This document shows positions 39,316 through 46,827 of a stretch of DNA of 46,827 bases, piece after piece. The stretch spans positions 1 to 46,827 of the IMG/VR virus record IMGVR_UViG_3300033148_001614, one strand, 5' to 3'. Origin of the DNA: a virus. A program made the translations under genes and the position numbers. A model generated the notes under the pieces. It searched no databases. It saw only the letters and a list, made by a program, of their open reading frames with translations, and was not told where the DNA came from. Each line of letters starts with the position of its first letter. The first letter of the stretch is position 1.

Positions 39316-39656
39316 GATGTAATCCCCTCCACGTGAACGGCCAGCACCTCAAGGTGATGTCCTAGCTTGTCAGGATCCTCAACAGTTAACACCCGATAGT
39401 ATTCACCGTCGTATTCCAGCTTGTCGTCCGTCGCTATGTCCTTCCCGTCCTCGAAGAGAAACGTGTACGCCTCAACGTCTCCGTAGTGCAAACCAATCGC
39501 CTCCATCTGAGCCTTCCTTGCCAGGGATACAGTCACCACCCGGCATGGGATGTCGCTCTCTGTTGGCGAATCCGGCCACGTGAAGACTTCCTCCCCCTCA
39601 GGGTTGGTAGTCTGCGTTGGCCGATACTTGTCTACGGTTTCGTTTAGGCCGATCAC
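39312..39656 (-). CDS. Head closure (stopper) protein, 114 aa
   Basis: Small beta-barrel-like protein beginning MIGLNETVDKYRPTQTTNPE and containing PCRVVTVSLARKAQMEAIG, YTFLFEDGKDIATDDKLEYD and YYRVLTVEDPDKLGHHLEVL. The DxLxYDGxYYRV block is characteristic of SPP1 gp16-type head closure proteins. GTG 39656 follows GGAGGATAC and overlaps the adaptor gene's stop by 4 bases. Confidence 0.75.
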   Translation of the reverse strand: MIGLNETVDKYRPTQTTNPEGEEVFTWPDSPTESDIPCRVVTVSLARKAQMEAIGLHYGDVEAYTFLFEDGKDIATDDKLEYDGEYYRVLTVEDPDKLGHHLEVLAVHVEGITS

Positions 39657-40312
39657 CAGTATCCTCCGACCACGAAATGGTCAAGCCGCCGTTTCAGATC
39701 CTCCATAATCCCCCCAGTTCTTGTCCGCCCTGATGTTGCCTGTTCGGAAAATGCAGGAAATACCGCTGTGTATTCACCGATGGACACCCTCGAAGCAAGC
39801 CGGTTCATCCGGTACTGTTCATGGATCCTAAGTAGCCACCGAACCGCCACTTCTAACACAATCTCCTTCAGTTCATGCGGGATGGCTTTGTGGGTCCCCG
39901 TTCCCGAGTCCGAGTAGCCGCCGACGTAGACAACCTCCACTACCTGCGGTGTACGCACCAACGGATACCGCCGCTCTAGGGCGTTCTCAGCGGTAACGAT
40001 GTGAATGTATGTATCATACACGTAGTAATCATCGTCTACTGTCAACTCTTCCTCGTCATCGGTAACGCTCGTCACGGAGACGATGGGGGGGTGTTTCACG
40101 AATAGATCAATCCCCCCATCGAATTTCTCCGTAACCGTCGCCTCGTCGAAACCTAGCTCTCTGTCTCTACGGCAGTATTCGGCTGCCCACCAATAGGCTC
40201 GTTCTAACAACGTGGCGACGTTTAACCCATAGCTCGTTTCATCGTCGGTCAACGTCACTTTTGCACGTGCGGCAACATCCGCCGACGTCGGCCAACCGCT
40301 AGCTAGAGCCAC
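39653..40312 (-). CDS. Head-tail adaptor (gp6/gp15-like), 219 aa
   Basis: GTG 40312 behind AGGAGGTCGGG. An N-terminal helical region (WPTSADVAARAKVTLTDDET, LLERAYWWAAEYCRRDRELG), a beta hairpin (PPIVSVTSVTDDEEELTVDD, YYVYDTYIHIVT) and C-terminal helices (IPHELKEIVLEVAVRWLLRI, GGIMEDLKRRLDHFVVG), typical of the connector that joins portal and head closure. It follows the capsid and decoration-like genes. Confidence 0.7.
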   Translation of the reverse strand: MALASGWPTSADVAARAKVTLTDDETSYGLNVATLLERAYWWAAEYCRRDRELGFDEATVTEKFDGGIDLFVKHPPIVSVTSVTDDEEELTVDDDYYVYDTYIHIVTAENALERRYPLVRTPQVVEVVYVGGYSDSGTGTHKAIPHELKEIVLEVAVRWLLRIHEQYRMNRLASRVSIGEYTAVFPAFSEQATSGRTRTGGIMEDLKRRLDHFVVGGYW

Positions 40313-40324
40313 CCCGACCTCCTA

Positions 40325-40708
40325 TTACGAAATAGGTGCCACAGGAGCATCCCAACCGATCGCAACAGCGCCGAACAGCGCGTTCTTTCCGTTGGTCACG
40401 GTGTACTGGATCCTCCAGTACCGCTCCATGTTCTTGACCTCCTGGGTCACCGTCGAGTTTGCGTCCGCATTGGTGAACGTCTTGGCCGAGGAGATTGCAT
40501 CCTCCCAAGTCGAGTCATCCTCCGACTTCTGGATCATGACCGAGACGGTCGTCCCAGAATCAACAGCACCAACGTCAAACACGACGACTCCGGTCTTGCA
40601 CCGCTTCATGTCAACACCGGAACCGTCTACCTCAGACCCACTTCCCGCGATAGTTTGCGGGGCTAGGAGCTGCCCGTCGTACGCAAAGTCATCAAAGTTT
40701 CTCTGCAT
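40325..40708 (-). CDS. Capsid decoration-like protein, 127 aa
   Basis: Strong ribosome site TAGGAGGTGGAAG directly after the capsid gene, as usual for head decoration proteins. Sequence is beta-rich with Thr/Val strands (GVVVFDVGAVDSGTTVSVMI, NSTVTQEVKNMERYWRIQYT, NALFGAVAIGWDAPV). No cysteine network or known domain. Could also act in head stabilisation or in attachment to surfaces. Confidence 0.6.
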   Translation of the reverse strand: MQRNFDDFAYDGQLLAPQTIAGSGSEVDGSGVDMKRCKTGVVVFDVGAVDSGTTVSVMIQKSEDDSTWEDAISSAKTFTNADANSTVTQEVKNMERYWRIQYTVTNGKNALFGAVAIGWDAPVAPIS

Positions 40709-40718
40709 CTTCCACCTC

Positions 40719-41924
40719 CTAGGCGCGGATGCCCTTCAGGATGTAGAACTCTTCCGGCTGCTTGGGTACACCGTCTACGTAGTGCACCGCCCGGATCAGC
40801 ACTTGGTCATAGCTGAACTTCTCATCGCGGCTGACCGCAATCTCGATCGCCCCGGCTTCACCGATTGCGAAGCTCGGCCAGTTACCGAGGATGATGTACG
40901 AGCAGTCAGACGACGTTCCAACAGTGAGGTTAATCGGGATCTGAGTCGTGGTCTTGACCGGCATACCAAACAGGCCGTTCGGTATCCCGCTCGCCATCGA
41001 GTCGTAGAAGATCGGCCTGTTGTTCCCGTCAACCAGACTGCGGATCGTGTTCAGCGAACGGGGGTGCATCGCCCAGCCACTGTAAGAACCGTTCAGAAGC
41101 TCGATCTGGTACATCATGCCGGTCAGGTCGCTCGCTGTCGGAACTGCACCATTAGTGGCGATGTTGGCAGCACCAACACCTGCCTGGTAGTACAGACCTA
41201 AAGGCTGCACTCCACCGGTTCCTCGGATGAACGCTTGATCCTCAGCGAGGGCAAGCTGCTTCATTAGGTCCTGGCGAACAATCGTCTCGATCGACGCATT
41301 TGCGAACTTGAGGAGCCGTTCATGAACCGGGACAAGCCCGATGCACTCCCGGAGGTTCAGCGTCACCTGCTCAAATGCAGGCTGGCTTTCCGTCTTCTGC
41401 GTAGACTGATCTAGCCAGTACGCAGTCGCTCCTGAGGCCATCCGAGGGATGCTCAACTTCTCCGATGACATCGTGTAGATCGTGGCTCCAAGGGAGCGGA
41501 CGACCGTCTGAGCGTAAAGCTCAGGGATCAGCTCTGGGAGAAGCTCATCCTGAACTAGGAATCCCCCGGCGCTGTCATCATCAGTTGTGAGGGCCTTTGT
41601 CTGGATCAACACCTCACGTTCAAACTCAGCCCCTTTCCAGTTCCTCCGCCAACACGCACTCAGCGCCTTGGCGAACGAGAAGGACTGAACCTTGTCCGGC
41701 TGCTTCGGCTGCGGGTGAATCGCCGGGAAACTGGCCTCCCGATCCTTCTCTTGCGCTTGCTCGGGATCAACTGCCTCTACACGGTCAGCCCTCTTCGGCT
41801 CTACTGTGTAGACCTGATCCCCAATCCGTACCTCGACAGATTCCCGCTCCTCCGGCTCCTTATCCAGCATAGCAAGAGCCGCGTCTGCGAGTTTCTGCAC
41901 GTCTTTTTCTGTTAGGTTTTCCAT
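40719..41924 (-). CDS. Major capsid protein, HK97 fold
   Basis: A 401-aa protein. Residues 1-100 form the helical delta/scaffold-like domain (KDVQKLADAALAMLDKEPEE) that the protease would cut near RNWKGAEF/REVLIQTKA. From 115 on, the HK97 pattern is clear: GGFLVQDELLPELIPELYAQ, GATIYTMSSEKLSIPRMASG, ECIGLVPVHERLLKFANASI, AEDQAFIRGTGGVQPLGLYY, PIFYDSMASGIPNGLFGMPV and the end QVLIRAVHYVDGVPKQPEEF. Strong ribosome site AGGAGGTGACAG. Confidence 0.93.
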   Translation of the reverse strand: MENLTEKDVQKLADAALAMLDKEPEERESVEVRIGDQVYTVEPKRADRVEAVDPEQAQEKDREASFPAIHPQPKQPDKVQSFSFAKALSACWRRNWKGAEFEREVLIQTKALTTDDDSAGGFLVQDELLPELIPELYAQTVVRSLGATIYTMSSEKLSIPRMASGATAYWLDQSTQKTESQPAFEQVTLNLRECIGLVPVHERLLKFANASIETIVRQDLMKQLALAEDQAFIRGTGGVQPLGLYYQAGVGAANIATNGAVPTASDLTGMMYQIELLNGSYSGWAMHPRSLNTIRSLVDGNNRPIFYDSMASGIPNGLFGMPVKTTTQIPINLTVGTSSDCSYIILGNWPSFAIGEAGAIEIAVSRDEKFSYDQVLIRAVHYVDGVPKQPEEFYILKGIRA

Positions 41925-43390
41925 CTGTCACCTCCTGACTTTTTGACCACTTTGGCCGCTAACTCGGCCAACTTCGCTACTGCTTCCTTTTTCTCGGCTT
42001 CCATGCTTTCCAGGTAGCCACAGATGAGCCACGTCGCCTCATCCTCAGACAACGTCCCGCTACGCCACGCTGTCAGCACCCGACGGACTAGCTTCTCTCC
42101 ATCAAGGACTACCCCTGAGTCGCTGGCTTTCCATTCCAACCACGTGAAGTCCGCATACAGCTCAGGGAACCGTTGATACAGTTCCTCTGCACTGTAGTCC
42201 TTAAACTCAGGTGGCTCCTCGTCGAACTCCTTGTAGTGTCGAGCGAGGTGGTTGTAGACGCCTTTTCGGTCTGCATCGGGGATATTTACCCCACCCCGTG
42301 CGCCAAGTAACGCCCCCATTGCCGCCGTTACACCACGCCAGACAACTGCATGTCCGCTTACCTTGTGATGTGGGAGCTTGTAGGAGCCTTTGTTATCCGG
42401 CTCCTCCGAATCCACCCAGGTGCACATGACCTTTAGATCGGAGACTTCGGCCGCTGCCACTTCTGCAGGGCCGTCCCAGGCTTCATCTTTCGGGGCCTTC
42501 GGCGTACCGTCCGGGTGCGCTGCACCGTAAGTGATGACACCCTTCTCCACGGTCATCGCCACCGTGGCGACTGCATCCACCTGGGTCGGTTCCGCCGCAG
42601 GGGTGTCTGTGTCCTCCTCTCCCGACGTCTCAGAAGAAACAGACGCTACCGGTTCAGTCGGCTTGGACACCGCTACCTGCTTAGGCCGCAACGCCGCATC
42701 AGCCGCGTTCCAAAGACCCTTGGCAATCGGGGACGGGCCAACTGCAATCGCCTCCGCATACTGCCTGACGTACTCCTTGATCCCGTCAGTGCGCATCGCC
42801 TCCCGGTTCGACGGGATGACCACAGGGGAGTGTTCTAGAAGTTCCCACTTCCTGAATAACCAACCCCACGTCTCAGGTATTTCCTCCCACTCACCAGGAA
42901 TGGGGATGAAACCAACGGACGTGCAGTTGAGGACGTGGGCATCCCACAGGCGTTGATAGACCTGGGCGGGAGTCTCGGGAACGTCTACTAACCACTCCCA
43001 TGCTGCCCAAACGCGGTCTTTGCTCACCTTCAGCTTTCGATCGAACCCCACAGGGAAAGTGTGAGCATGAGACGGCAACACCACAGGATTCTGTCGAAAG
43101 TTGTCCGTAATGATGACCCCAGTAGATTCCAGAATATCACCGTCCCGATCGACTTCGGCCGACGAAATAGTCGATGAAGCTACAGGCCGTGCCGGGTTCA
43201 GGAAGTCACCCTTGAAGGAATGAACGGCCTTGACAGCCGTATCCGGAACATCATCGCGGGGATATATCCCAAACTTGAATACCCCGGCAAGCTGCATCGT
43301 CTCGACCAACCGCTTGATTTCATCGCGTGGGACGACGACATGTTCGCTTTCGCCCTTAACCAGGACCTCTGTTACAAGCATCCGTTCCAT
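41912..43390 (-). CDS. Prohead protease (HK97 U35) with C-terminal extension, 492 aa
   Basis: ATG 43390 overlaps the micro zinc-ribbon gene stop as TGATG. Residues about 60-235 are the serine protease: VASSTISSAEVDRDGDIL, the catalytic His in LPSHAHTFPVG and the catalytic Ser in LNCTSVGFIPI. A Glu/Thr/Ala-rich linker follows (about 260-315). Residues about 320-430 are an extra domain ending KLPHHKVSGHAVVWRGVTAA, IPDADRKGVYNHLARHYKEF, found in other phage structural proteins. The last 60 residues are helical. Fused domains next to the capsid may act as a scaffold. Confidence 0.88.
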   Translation of the reverse strand: MERMLVTEVLVKGESEHVVVPRDEIKRLVETMQLAGVFKFGIYPRDDVPDTAVKAVHSFKGDFLNPARPVASSTISSAEVDRDGDILESTGVIITDNFRQNPVVLPSHAHTFPVGFDRKLKVSKDRVWAAWEWLVDVPETPAQVYQRLWDAHVLNCTSVGFIPIPGEWEEIPETWGWLFRKWELLEHSPVVIPSNREAMRTDGIKEYVRQYAEAIAVGPSPIAKGLWNAADAALRPKQVAVSKPTEPVASVSSETSGEEDTDTPAAEPTQVDAVATVAMTVEKGVITYGAAHPDGTPKAPKDEAWDGPAEVAAAEVSDLKVMCTWVDSEEPDNKGSYKLPHHKVSGHAVVWRGVTAAMGALLGARGGVNIPDADRKGVYNHLARHYKEFDEEPPEFKDYSAEELYQRFPELYADFTWLEWKASDSGVVLDGEKLVRRVLTAWRSGTLSEDEATWLICGYLESMEAEKKEAVAKLAELAAKVVKKSGGDRWKT

Positions 43391-43524
43391 CACTTTCGCC
43401 TCCCCTTGTGCCTCTTGAGGCGGATCTTGCGCGAGGCTACCATGTCCGCACCACAGCGCGGGCACTTTCCCGACGGCGGAGACGCCTTCACGATCAACCC
43501 GCACTCAGGGCACACCATCTTCAT
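43390..43524 (-). CDS. Micro zinc-ribbon protein, 44 aa
   Basis: ATG 43524 overlaps the upstream micro-gene stop (ATGA) and the TGA overlaps the protease start. Two CxxC pairs (VCPECGLIV, KCPRCGAD) make a zinc ribbon, followed by a basic tail (RKIRLKRHKGRRK). Too short for automatic gene callers, yet coupled on both sides to certain genes. Possibly binds RNA, DNA or the prohead. Confidence 0.7.
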   Translation of the reverse strand: MKMVCPECGLIVKASPPSGKCPRCGADMVASRKIRLKRHKGRRK

Positions 43525-43613
43525 TTCTTGGCCTCCTTAGGAAAGACGTATCCGCACATTGGGCACTTCTTCCCACCTTTCTTGAGAGGCGCACCGCACA
43601 TTGGACACTTCAT
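43521..43613 (-). CDS. Micro zinc-ribbon protein, 30 aa
   Basis: ATG 43613 follows TAAGGAGGTG with ideal spacing. The 30 residues contain CPMCG twice (MKCPMCGAPLKKGGKKCPMC), a complete minimal zinc ribbon, and a basic end. The stop overlaps the next start (ATGA). It and its neighbour lie between a signal-peptide protein and the protease, an unexpected place for such genes. Confidence 0.7.
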   Translation of the reverse strand: MKCPMCGAPLKKGGKKCPMCGYVFPKEAKK

Positions 43614-43624
43614 CACTCACCTCC

Positions 43625-44563
43625 TTAGTCACTCGACGGGATTACGAAGACCTTCCAGTCCCCCGATGCAAGATCAACAGCGCCGCCGGTTTCATTCGCA
43701 ATCGTTATCGTCACCGTATCGGCTGCTGTAACTTGCGCAGAGACTAGAAGATCGACCACATCAACCGGAGCCGCGACGAGGACAAAATCGCCCACCGCTG
43801 CACCGGTCACCGTGACGTCCTTCGATTCCTGGGCACCATCGGCAAGGCTAGCGGGATCCCAGGTCGCAGTGGTGACGCCTGTCAGCTTCAGCCCCAACTG
43901 GGTCTTGATCTCAGCCGATCCCGTGACCTCCAGCTCGTCGCCTGACGCCCCGGATATGGCAACGGTACCGCCACTCAAAGTGATCCCGCTTTGAGTCCAT
44001 GTAACCGTCTTGCCCGATCCTGTCTGTGTGATCGTCACGTTTCCGGTCGTGTCCGCAACCGCGATCTTCAACCACGCCCCGGAGTCATACCCAATATAGA
44101 ACGCCGGGGTGTAGCCGTACCATGCCGTGGACGCTGTGAACGTTTGTGAAGCCGCTGTCAACGCAAATGATCCGGCGCTGAGAGTGAATGATCCCGCCGT
44201 AGTCCAGCTAACATTCTTCGTAGACCCTGCATGGGTGATCGTTAGATTCCCGGTCGTGTCCGCAACCGCGAACGAGATGTAGGCCCCGCTATCGTAACCA
44301 ATCTTGAACGAGTCTCCGTAGTTGTAAGCATCCCCGACCAAGCCGATCGTGTTCTCGGTGATTGTCAGAACCGAACTCGATGTCACGTTATCGAACCGCG
44401 CCCCGCCGATCAGATCAAACAGCCCCGTCGAGGTAAACCCGGCGAGGACCGTTCCCCAGGGCGTAGTGAAATACCGCCCGCTGACATAATCCGATCCGTC
44501 CAGACCCCATGCGCTGAAAGCGCATAGTGCCACCAATACCGCTGTAAGAAGTAGTTTCCTCAC
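43625..44563 (-). CDS. Secreted repeat protein between portal and protease, 312 aa
   Basis: A Sec-type signal peptide (MRKLLLTAVLVALCAFSAWG, cut near 20) is unusual for a head module. The mature part is rich in Thr/Gly/Ser and has two similar repeats of about 60-70 residues: GYDSGAYISFAVADTTGNL T with NVSW, and GYDSGAWLKIAVADTTGNVT with TVTW. The C-terminal 100 residues (TTATWDPASLADGAQESKDV, DLLVSAQVTAADTVTITIAN) occur in many uncultured phages and look like a virion surface or fibre domain. If exported, the protein might be shed or surface-attached; if not, the hydrophobic start could be a membrane anchor. Confidence 0.75.
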   Translation of the reverse strand: MRKLLLTAVLVALCAFSAWGLDGSDYVSGRYFTTPWGTVLAGFTSTGLFDLIGGARFDNVTSSSVLTITENTIGLVGDAYNYGDSFKIGYDSGAYISFAVADTTGNLTITHAGSTKNVSWTTAGSFTLSAGSFALTAASQTFTASTAWYGYTPAFYIGYDSGAWLKIAVADTTGNVTITQTGSGKTVTWTQSGITLSGGTVAISGASGDELEVTGSAEIKTQLGLKLTGVTTATWDPASLADGAQESKDVTVTGAAVGDFVLVAAPVDVVDLLVSAQVTAADTVTITIANETGGAVDLASGDWKVFVIPSSD

Positions 44564-44564
44564 A

Positions 44565-46757
44565 TCACACCTCCTGTCCTGTAACCGCTGCCAAGTGATT
44601 CAGATACCGCTCCTTCTCGCGCTGGAAGAAGTCCGCCAACGCCCCTGTATATGCCTTCCCCGCTCCGTCGGTCAGTAGCTTGTTCTCCCAGGCAAGGAAG
44701 TCCTTCCTCGTTATGTCTGGCGTCTTGCCCGACTCGTTCATCGGAACTAGGTCGCAATGACAGTTGATCGTCTCCTCACCCGGAGCCGCAATATCGCCGG
44801 GGTACATCAACGAATTCCCCGTTGACATCACGAACGGCTCATCCATCGGGATACCGTTTGCGTAGGTGCCCATCGCTTCCAAGTGCCATTGCCGGGGATT
44901 TTCTTGAGATGGGAAGGCAAGCCACCGCTTCTTGGGAACTTGAACCGCTGAATAGAACTGGAACTGTCCGGTCTCCAATGCGTTGTGCAGTTCTGTCCCC
45001 GCGATCGTCTTGGCCCGCGTCTTGCTCATCCCATCAAACGCTTCCCGGAGTCGCTTGGCAATTTCACGGACACCTTCTCCTTCCCTCATTGCGTCTTGAA
45101 TGAGTCTGCGGATCCGTGTACGGGTTTCCTCGTTGATCGACGTAACGATGCCTTTCCCGCCGATCTTTTCTCCGAGCCGCTCGTTCACGTATTGGTTGAT
45201 ATGCTGCTGCCAGTTGTAGCGCCCCCTCCAGTCATCCGGTACGTCGATCCCCAACTCAAGGGCTAGGCTATGTCCCCTATCCGCCCCCTCGTCCATCAAG
45301 ATCGGTAAATGCTCTGCATGGGTCTTACGTTGATCGACGAGCGATTCGTAAGGGTCGGGAAGCAACGTGTCGGGATCGCTCGCTAGTTTGGTAATGTCGA
45401 GGATCTTACCCCTCACCCTGCGGACCCCTTTGGCCGGTGCGACGGTCCCCGCGCTTTGAAGATTCATCGGAACTAGGACGTCGTTGACAAGATCGCCCTC
45501 CGCCTCAGGTAGGTTCCAGTACTTCGTTCGCAGTTCCTGGAGGGTCCACCCCTGTTGCTGGAGGAACCGTCCGATCCGGGCCTTGGTCTGTTGGTCCTCC
45601 TGGAGTGCCGGAATCCCTGTAACATCGAACGCAACCCTGATCTTCTCACCACCAAGAGGTAAACCAAAGTTCATCTTGCGCTCGATCATTTCGCAACGAG
45701 GAAGGACCGTGTTCTCGTAGAAGAGTTGCTCTTGGACCTGAGCAACCGCGCGGTTCAAGCCTTGTTCCTTCGATACACCAGCAACGATCGGCGGGACACC
45801 CAGTACGGCCAGAACCTCCTCACGGGTAAGCAGACGCAACTCGCGGAACCCCATCTCTGTATGGCTCAGACCGACCTTCTTGTACTCGGCACCCTCACCA
45901 AGGACTCCGATACGGTGCGACCGTGCAACGCCTTTGTGCTGCTCTTCCCACATCGCCCGGAGAGTCCGCGCATCCGCCATGCTGATCTTGCGATCGACCT
46001 TGAGATACCCTGGAACCTCTCCCGAGTTGTCGAAGAACGCTCTGTTCCAATCCATCGCCCGCGCGTCGGCGATCAATTGCGTCCGCAGAACCTTCGTCGG
46101 GCTGAGGCCGTAGTAGGGATTTTCAGGGTTGAATTCTACAAAGTGGACAATCTCATCCTTGTCGAACACGACGGCCCGCGTCCCTACCCGATAAAGCCAA
46201 CCGCCGATCAGCGTCTTCTCATCGGGAATGGCATACATGTACCGGGGATCGATCTTCGGCCAAAGGCCGTCAACCTTCGTCTTGGCCTTGTCTGCGAACC
46301 GCTTCTCCCAGTATGCGTCTCCGGCTAGATCGATGTAGACCGACGTAACGTAGATCAGGTCGTATCGGGTCAACTGGGCTTCATCGAGGGGATGTTCAAT
46401 CAGGTCGAGGATTTCGTGATCAACAACCGTCGCCCGTTCGAACTTGAGCCACGCCTCGAACGCCTCCGCCCAGTTGTTTATCTGGGTCGTTTCTTTGAAC
46501 TCCCGAACGGAGGAAAACTTCGGGGTCCGCTTGAATTCGATCGCCACGATCGGCACCCTAGCGACCGCTCGACCGATAGCGCGGATCCCGGCATACGTCC
46601 AGCTGTGAACCCTGTACGCGGCTAGCAGGTCGCTCGTGTAACTCGGACGAGAGATGTAATCGCCCTTATCCTCCGCCGCCATGATGATCGACGTGGTTTC
46701 TCCCACGCCGCGTGTCCGCTGACCTAACCCACGTTCTAGTAACGTCGATAGCGACAT
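44565..46757 (-). CDS. Portal protein fused to MuF-like domain, 730 aa
   Basis: Begins at ATG 46757 (44 in the left copy). Residues about 30-430 have the HK97/SPP1 portal pattern (AYRVHSWTYAGIRAIGRAVA, DEIVHFVEFNPENPYYGLSP, VLAVLGVPPIVAGVSKEQGL, FYENTVLPRCEMIERKMNFG). Residues about 530-690 are a MuF-like (SPP1 gp7) head-morphogenesis domain (RIRRLIQDAMREGEGVREIA, AGTELHNALETGQFQFYSAV, RWLAFPSQENPRQWHLEAMG, a final CHCDL). Most phages encode these as two genes; here they are one. Followed by the secreted repeat protein at 44563. Confidence 0.9.
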   Translation of the reverse strand: MSLSTLLERGLGQRTRGVGETTSIIMAAEDKGDYISRPSYTSDLLAAYRVHSWTYAGIRAIGRAVARVPIVAIEFKRTPKFSSVREFKETTQINNWAEAFEAWLKFERATVVDHEILDLIEHPLDEAQLTRYDLIYVTSVYIDLAGDAYWEKRFADKAKTKVDGLWPKIDPRYMYAIPDEKTLIGGWLYRVGTRAVVFDKDEIVHFVEFNPENPYYGLSPTKVLRTQLIADARAMDWNRAFFDNSGEVPGYLKVDRKISMADARTLRAMWEEQHKGVARSHRIGVLGEGAEYKKVGLSHTEMGFRELRLLTREEVLAVLGVPPIVAGVSKEQGLNRAVAQVQEQLFYENTVLPRCEMIERKMNFGLPLGGEKIRVAFDVTGIPALQEDQQTKARIGRFLQQQGWTLQELRTKYWNLPEAEGDLVNDVLVPMNLQSAGTVAPAKGVRRVRGKILDITKLASDPDTLLPDPYESLVDQRKTHAEHLPILMDEGADRGHSLALELGIDVPDDWRGRYNWQQHINQYVNERLGEKIGGKGIVTSINEETRTRIRRLIQDAMREGEGVREIAKRLREAFDGMSKTRAKTIAGTELHNALETGQFQFYSAVQVPKKRWLAFPSQENPRQWHLEAMGTYANGIPMDEPFVMSTGNSLMYPGDIAAPGEETINCHCDLVPMNESGKTPDITRKDFLAWENKLLTDGAGKAYTGALADFFQREKERYLNHLAAVTGQEV

Positions 46758-46827
46758 ATCGCCTCCTCTAAAAGAAACACCCCCACGCCGTTTGGCGCGG
46801 GGGCGTCCTTCTCGACGCTATTCCCGT
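46714..46827. repeat. Terminal direct repeat, right copy
   Basis: Exact copy of 1-114. It contains the first codons of the portal gene (which are complete here, on the minus strand up to 46757) and the start of the terminator hairpin. It supports circularity and gives the position of the contig cut. Confidence 0.95.

Overview
The window is one complete tailed-phage genome (or circular provirus / phage contig). Bases 1-114 are repeated exactly at 46714-46827, so the sequence closes into a circle of 46,713 bp, with the cut falling in the first codons of the portal gene. Every gene I accept lies on the minus strand, in tightly packed operons with ATGA/GTGA stop-start overlaps and strong AGGAGG-type ribosome sites. 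The morphogenesis genes (portal, HK97-type prohead protease and capsid, head-tail joining proteins, tail tube, frameshifted chaperone, long tape measure, no sheath) indicate a siphovirus.

The host is bacterial: four promoters have a good TATAAT-type -10 with a 17-bp spacer. It is probably a diderm, because the phage carries a Sec-signal small beta-barrel-like protein, a lipoprotein and a sugar N-acetyltransferase typical of surface polysaccharide pathways. An uncultured or thermophilic lineage is possible, but the sequence does not prove it.

Layout in direction of transcription (high to low coordinates, circular). (1) Head module 46757-38932: portal fused to a MuF-like domain, a signal-peptide repeat protein, two micro zinc-ribbon proteins, protease, major capsid protein, decoration-like protein and joining proteins. 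(2) Tail module 38935-21886: terminator, tube protein, a second tube paralogue carrying a carbohydrate-binding-like insertion, tail chaperones with a -1 frameshift at CCCAAAA, 1537-aa tape measure, baseplate hub, a three-domain glycosyltransferase, a collagen-like Gly-Pro-Thr fibre with a C1q-like head, an XkdW-like protein and two large adhesin-like proteins. (3) Small membrane proteins 21860-20597 (holin candidates), then a beta-barrel-like protein and a lipoprotein that look like moron genes. (4) Early/replication block 18752-9713: RHH regulator, Rad52-like annealing protein, YqaJ exonuclease, SWIM protein, two duplicated membrane peptides, SbcC/RecF-like ATPase, replisome organizer, SNase, an HslV-like Ser1 peptidase, a helicase-loader-like protein and an HNH endonuclease. 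(5) Packaging block 9637-6121 with terminase subunits. (6) Accessory block 6124-236: PD-(D/E)XK-like protein, zinc-ribbon/hexapeptide sugar N-acetyltransferase, ParB-like protein, an AT-rich ABC-ATPase/GNAT fusion reminiscent of Mom DNA modification, ASCH protein and small proteins. A late promoter and attenuator-like terminator lead back into the portal gene.

I found no integrase, classical repressor, DNA polymerase, tRNA, CRISPR array or recognisable endolysin. The most striking points are the HslV-like peptidase, the putative modification/conversion module, the GPT-collagen fibre beside its own glycosyltransferase, and the programmed frameshift.
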